From contig CABSEO010000069.1 in assembly GCA_902476665.1 (NCBI GenBank), positions 1-8,173 of the forward strand: a DNA stretch of 8,173 bases, in the 5' to 3' direction. This stretch comes from an uncultured Emergencia sp. (GTDB taxonomy: Bacteria; Bacillota; Clostridia; Peptostreptococcales; Anaerovoracaceae). A model generated the notes under the pieces. The model was not told the DNA's origin. It searched no databases and saw only the letters and a list, made by a program, of their open reading frames with translations. This document shows positions 5,357 to 8,173 of the stretch, piece after piece. The translations under genes and the position numbers were made by a program. Within the stretch, counting starts at the first letter, position 1, and each line of letters starts with the position of its first letter.

Positions 5357-6661
5357 ATGGCAGTATCTGTGATGCAACTTATTAATTTATTTTTACTGTT
5401 CAGATTTGTATTTGGCTGCGAGTTTAGAAAGAATCGCGGCCTTATTGTTTTGGGAATCTTTCTCTGTGCTCTCTGGATTGGAATACAGTTTACTGACGGC
5501 CCTATGCAGCCGGTATCTATCTATATGGAATATTTTTTATTTATTTTTATGCCGGTATTTTTCTTCTGCGGAAGACTATGGACTGTAGTTGGACTGAGCG
5601 CTATTTCTTTTGAAGTTATGGGAATTGTATATAATCTGATTCTGGGTATCGGAATCATTATAAAAGAAGGCAGGGCAACAGAAATCAATTATTATTTCTG
5701 CTGTATTCTGTCTTTATTGGTTGTGTCTGCTGTTCTGTGTACAATTGGATTGGCGGTAAAAACTCATCGAAGACAGATATGGCTCTGTCTTCAAAAGCTG
5801 AATCCCCTGCTATTTGTTCCTGTTTTTGCCATTATGTATATACTTCAGCTAGAATCCGGATACTCTGGTGAAATTGAAGAAAATACGGTACAGATTATCG
5901 CAGCAATTCATATGTCAAAAAATGGAGTTATTGGAATATTTACCTTAACCATACTTGTTCTCCTGTGTATAAACAGTAATCAGAAGAGGGATTTGAAGCA
6001 GGAGGTCACTTTTAATAAAAAGTGCATTGCCCGACAGACTGAACAGTACAGGCTGATTGGTGAAAGTGATATGGAGCTGCGAAAATTTCGTCATGATTTT
6101 AATAAGCATATCAGTGTTTTGCAGAATCTGTCTCAAGAAGGCCGTTTTGAGGAAGTAAGCGAATATATAGATAATTTGGGAACTGTCAGTGAAGGGTTCA
6201 GTTTTCTCAGCACTAACAATCTGGTCTGTGATGCAATCGTAAATCAGTATCATAGACTATGCAAAAAAGCGGGAATCAGTTTTTCTGTCAGTGGAAAAAT
6301 TGACAGTATGCTGCATGTACCTCAGGTTGATCTCTGTGTTATTTTATCCAACGCTTTTGAAAATGCTTTTGATGCTGTAAGGAAATATGATGGAGACAGA
6401 GACAAAGAAATCACTTTAAAAATCAGAAGGGAAGAGCATTTTCTATTCTTTGAGATGAGAAACCCTGTCTCAAATCCTTTAATAATAAAAGATGGGTGCC
6501 CTGTGAGCAGTAATCCTGACCGGAAGAATCATGGAATTGGATCAAGGAATATGAAAGAGGCGGCTGAAAGAAGCGGAGGCGAGATTTTCTGGCTAAATGA
6601 AGGAGCGGAATCTGTTTTGACAAAGATAATTCTGCCTTGTGAACTAAAGTGTGAATCATAA
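5357..6661 (+). CDS. GHKL-domain sensor histidine kinase (AgrC/ComD-like)
   Basis: This 434-residue membrane kinase has six or seven hydrophobic helices in residues 1-205, a linker with charged helix (about 208-245), the phosphoacceptor H246 in KFRHDFNKH, and a C-terminal GHKL ATPase domain. In that domain the N-box is around N336 (SNAFENAFDA) and a G-box is around 392-398 (HGIGSRN). It should sense a signal at the membrane and phosphorylate the LytTR regulator encoded 12 nt upstream. The poly-helical N-terminus without a large external domain resembles the peptide-pheromone receptors AgrC and ComD, so a peptide or membrane-borne signal is plausible. However, no AgrB protease, AgrD precursor or exporter gene is seen nearby. 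The start has AGGGGGAG at 5343-5350, which overlaps the stop of the regulator gene, so translation is probably coupled. Confidence 0.92.
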   Translation: MAVSVMQLINLFLLFRFVFGCEFRKNRGLIVLGIFLCALWIGIQFTDGPMQPVSIYMEYFLFIFMPVFFFCGRLWTVVGLSAISFEVMGIVYNLILGIGIIIKEGRATEINYYFCCILSLLVVSAVLCTIGLAVKTHRRQIWLCLQKLNPLLFVPVFAIMYILQLESGYSGEIEENTVQIIAAIHMSKNGVIGIFTLTILVLLCINSNQKRDLKQEVTFNKKCIARQTEQYRLIGESDMELRKFRHDFNKHISVLQNLSQEGRFEEVSEYIDNLGTVSEGFSFLSTNNLVCDAIVNQYHRLCKKAGISFSVSGKIDSMLHVPQVDLCVILSNAFENAFDAVRKYDGDRDKEITLKIRREEHFLFFEMRNPVSNPLIIKDGCPVSSNPDRKNHGIGSRNMKEAAERSGGEIFWLNEGAESVLTKIILPCELKCES

Positions 6662-6813
6662 ATTAGCAGTACCGGCAGCAGAATAATTTTTTGGTGCTTT
6701 TGGCAATGTCTGCCGTTTACTGTGAAAAAGACTGTTGGCTGCTTTTATGAGACAGAAGAAGGATATTGGAAATTAAAAATAAATTATAAATATTTTGGGT
6801 GGACTGAATATAT

Positions 6814-6861
6814 AAAAAGATTTGGGCCGGATCTGATTAAAAATCCGACTCAAATCTTTTT
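6814..6861. terminator. Bidirectional terminator between convergent operons
   Basis: AAAAAGATTTG-GG-C-CGGAT (6814-6832) pairs with ATCCG-A-CT-CAAATCTTTTT (6843-6861) over 19 positions, with one mismatch and one wobble and a 10-nt loop. Flanking T-runs serve both strands: CTTTTTAATTTT on plus, CTTTTTATAT on minus. It ends the two-component operon and the convergent regulator gene, whose restored reading frame stops at 6860-6862. Confidence 0.88.
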
Positions 6862-7943
6862 AATTTTGTATAAAATTCTTCAGTTCTTTCAGGATACGAT
6901 TGAGTTCTTCACGGTTAATCTGATAAAAGATGCTGTTTTTTTCTTTTTCAGCGATAAGCAGCTCAGCATCCTTTCAGATGCTGGGAGACAGAAGCGGGTG
7001 TTACACCGAGCAGTGATGAAATGGCACCATTGGTAATTCTCTCGTTGATCAGCAGTTTGATGATTGTCAGCCTGGTAGGATCGCTGAATACTTTCATTTT
7101 ATCAGAAAGAATGTCGAGACTGCCGCTCATGATAGGCATTAGCAGGTTGCGGTAAATTGTAAGATGATCATTATAGACGTTCATCATCAAATGAGGATAG
7201 GTGAACGCAGAGAAAATTATTCGGATTTCTCTGATCTGCCTATAGTCTATCTGAAAAGACAGAGACTTTTTCATAATTAAAGTTCCATCCACATGGGACA
7301 GCTGATCGTGAATAGATGTAATAAAGCTGGATGCGGAGGAAGAACAGAATTCCTTTTCTGCTCTTAAGAGAGAACCCCGATAAAAACTGCAGGTTTTTTT
7401 CCAGTACTCTTTAAAAAAAGAATGATAATAACTCTGCATTATATCAGCAATTTCATTTCTGATTTCATCAACGTGGCTGATAAAATAAAGAACATTTTCT
7501 CTGGAAATATATTTATAGACATCTCCCAGAGGATATTGATCCAGTTTTTCCGGAGATTTCATCAGCGTTTCAATAATCTGCCTGTCGCCTATCAGTGTTT
7601 CTCCCAGAAAAATGTATGCGAACTCCTCCTGCGGAAGTTCCTGAAAACGTTTGATAAAGTTTGGAAAGTCATCATAGAAACAGGAGCCTGAAGATGGAGG
7701 CTTTGTAAAGTTATCGACAAGATCCATAATAAGTGTCCAGTTTGCAAATCTTTCACCGAAATCTACAATTTTCCTTACTAGCCGTTTTTCAAGACTGATC
7801 ATACATGTGTCATACCAGTCAATGCAGTTTACATGATGGTAAGGGTCAGAAATGACATGAAGGCTGCAGGTTAATTCCAATGAGCAGCCGTAAATAAAAG
7901 AATATTTCATATCATTTGGAATGGGAACTTTTTGAGCAGTCAT
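6860..7943 (-). pseudogene. ArsR-type winged-helix transcriptional regulator, frameshifted in the DNA-binding domain
   Basis: The first frame runs from ATG 7943 (ribosome binding site AAGGAGG, 7955-7949) to a TGA at 6965-6963, giving 326 residues. Residues 1-280 form a large N-terminal domain I cannot assign. Residues 283-324 (VFSDPTRLTIIKLL...GVTPASVSQHLK) are the helix-turn-helix of an ArsR/SmtB-type repressor. Translation then stops after GC. The next 36 codons in another frame (6970-6860) encode DAELLIAEKEKNSIFYQINR and a helical end, which is exactly the expected wing and last helix. ArsR proteins normally read HLK-x-L-K-DAEL here, so about 8 nt have been lost. The break sits inside a 7-bp inverted repeat, CAGCATC/GATGCTG. 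The restored protein would be about 363 residues. Without the wing, DNA binding should be lost, unless this is a sequencing error. Confidence 0.8.
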
Positions 7944-7974
7944 GAAAACCTCCTTATGCTACTACCTTAATGCT

Positions 7975-8003
7975 ATTATGCCACAGAAAAATTTTTCGGT
8001 AAA
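7975..8003 (-). promoter_or_regulatory. Promoter of the ArsR-type regulator
   Basis: On the minus strand TTTACC (8003-7998) and CATAAT (7980-7975) are 17 bp apart. The spacer contains the perfect palindrome GAAAAATTTTTC (7986-7997). Confidence 0.5.
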
Positions 8004-8014
8004 TGCTCATAAAG

Positions 8015-8036
8015 TAATTAAGTGATTTCTTAATTA
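8015..8036. promoter_or_regulatory. Candidate operator: perfect inverted repeat midway between divergent promoters
   Basis: TAATTAAG (8015-8022) and CTTAATTA (8029-8036) are perfect 8-bp arms with a 6-bp spacer. The repeat is exactly 11 bp from the minus-strand -35 (7998-8003) and 11 bp from the plus-strand -35 (8048-8053). This is a classical position for a regulator controlling itself and a divergent target. Confidence 0.55.
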
Positions 8037-8047
8037 GTCAGAATGGA

Positions 8048-8076
8048 TTGAATTGATAGAAAAATTGGTTTATGAT
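8048..8076 (+). promoter_or_regulatory. Divergent plus-strand promoter near the right edge
   Basis: TTGAAT (8048-8053) and TATGAT (8071-8076) are separated by 17 bp. The predicted start is about 8083, just before the palindrome CCGGCCGG (8091-8098). It should drive whatever follows the AAAGGAGG ribosome binding site at 8107-8114. Confidence 0.5.
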
Positions 8077-8124
8077 AGGGACCAAGATACCCGGCCGGTA
8101 GTCAGAAAAGGAGGATGAAAAGCA

Positions 8125-8169
8125 ATGTTAGTGAACAGAAAGTGTATCCAAGGCGGTTATTTTGAATAA
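8125..8169 (+). CDS. Very short ORF behind a strong ribosome binding site (uncertain)
   Basis: AAAGGAGG (8107-8114) precedes ATG at 8125 at a workable distance. The ORF encodes 14 residues, MLVNRKCIQGGYFE, then TAA. An overlapping ATG at 8115 gives another 16-codon frame ending at TGA (8163-8165) but lies only 1-2 nt from the ribosome binding site. Either a leader peptide, a broken gene start, or a sequence error is possible. The window ends too soon to decide and I do not recognise a family. Confidence 0.25.
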   Translation: MLVNRKCIQGGYFE

Positions 8170-8173
8170 GATC

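Noticed and set aside
6667..6722. Long-loop inverted repeat CAGTA-CGGCAG / CTGCCG-TACTG considered as the kinase terminator
   Set aside because: The loop is 31 nt and there is no T-run after the right arm; the hairpin at 6814-6861 is far better.
6706..6750. Tiny Cys-containing ORF after the kinase (MSAVYCEKDCWLLL, with hydrophobic codons upstream), considered as a pheromone precursor
   Set aside because: No ribosome binding site at the ATG or at the upstream TTG/GTG, no AgrB-like protease gene nearby, and the frame is closed by TAG at 6664. Too weak to call a gene.
6722..7036. 104-codon plus-strand ORF starting at GTG
   Set aside because: No ribosome binding site; it runs through the bidirectional terminator and then antisense to the regulator's DNA-binding region. 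A chance frame.
1..8173. CRISPR array, tRNA/rRNA genes, insertion sequences or transposon ends
   Set aside because: No regularly spaced repeats with unique spacers, no cloverleaf or rRNA signatures, and no transposase or paired terminal repeats. The only recombinase is the XerD-like protein in a chromosomal housekeeping context.

Overview
The window is about 40% GC, with strong GGAGG-type ribosome binding sites, sigma-A-like promoters and endospore genes (spoVS, a spoIIM homologue). It therefore comes from a low-GC, spore-forming Firmicute. The gene content (nudF / spoIIM / xerD block, a CmpB-type membrane protein, a GHKL-LytTR two-component pair) fits Clostridia, probably Lachnospiraceae. 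The family is inferred from protein style and is not proven.

Left part (1-1640). A partial minus-strand gene for a YprB-like RNase H-fold exonuclease runs off the left edge. Upstream of it is a strong minus-strand promoter and about 160 nt of highly structured transcript, either a 6S-like small RNA or a long structured leader. Three phased A-tracts separate this promoter from spoVS (plus strand), which ends in a textbook terminator.

Middle (1640-4420). A nudF-type ADP-ribose pyrophosphatase (plus) overlaps tail-to-tail with a spoIIM-like sporulation membrane protein (minus), which has a good sigma-E-like promoter. Next is a XerD-like tyrosine recombinase (plus) with every catalytic residue except the beta-hairpin lysine. 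In Bacillus subtilis nudF, spoIIM and xerD also lie close together, so this is an old neighbourhood with spoIIM inverted. A CmpB-family membrane protein with its own promoter and terminator follows.

Two-component operon (4430-6862). A LytTR response regulator and a GHKL sensor kinase form an operon. Its control region holds an AgrA/LytTR-like pair of direct repeats, a promoter directly downstream (P1), a second promoter closer to the gene (P2), and a 14-bp stem that masks the regulator's Shine-Dalgarno only in the P1 transcript. This arrangement suggests promoter choice coupled to translational control, and it is the most interesting signal in the window.

Right part (6814-8173). A bidirectional terminator separates the operon from a convergent ArsR-type winged-helix regulator that is broken by a frameshift in its recognition helix; the missing wing is still readable in another frame. 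Upstream, a perfect inverted repeat lies exactly midway between the regulator's promoter and a divergent plus-strand promoter. The gene served by that divergent promoter is not resolved before the window ends.
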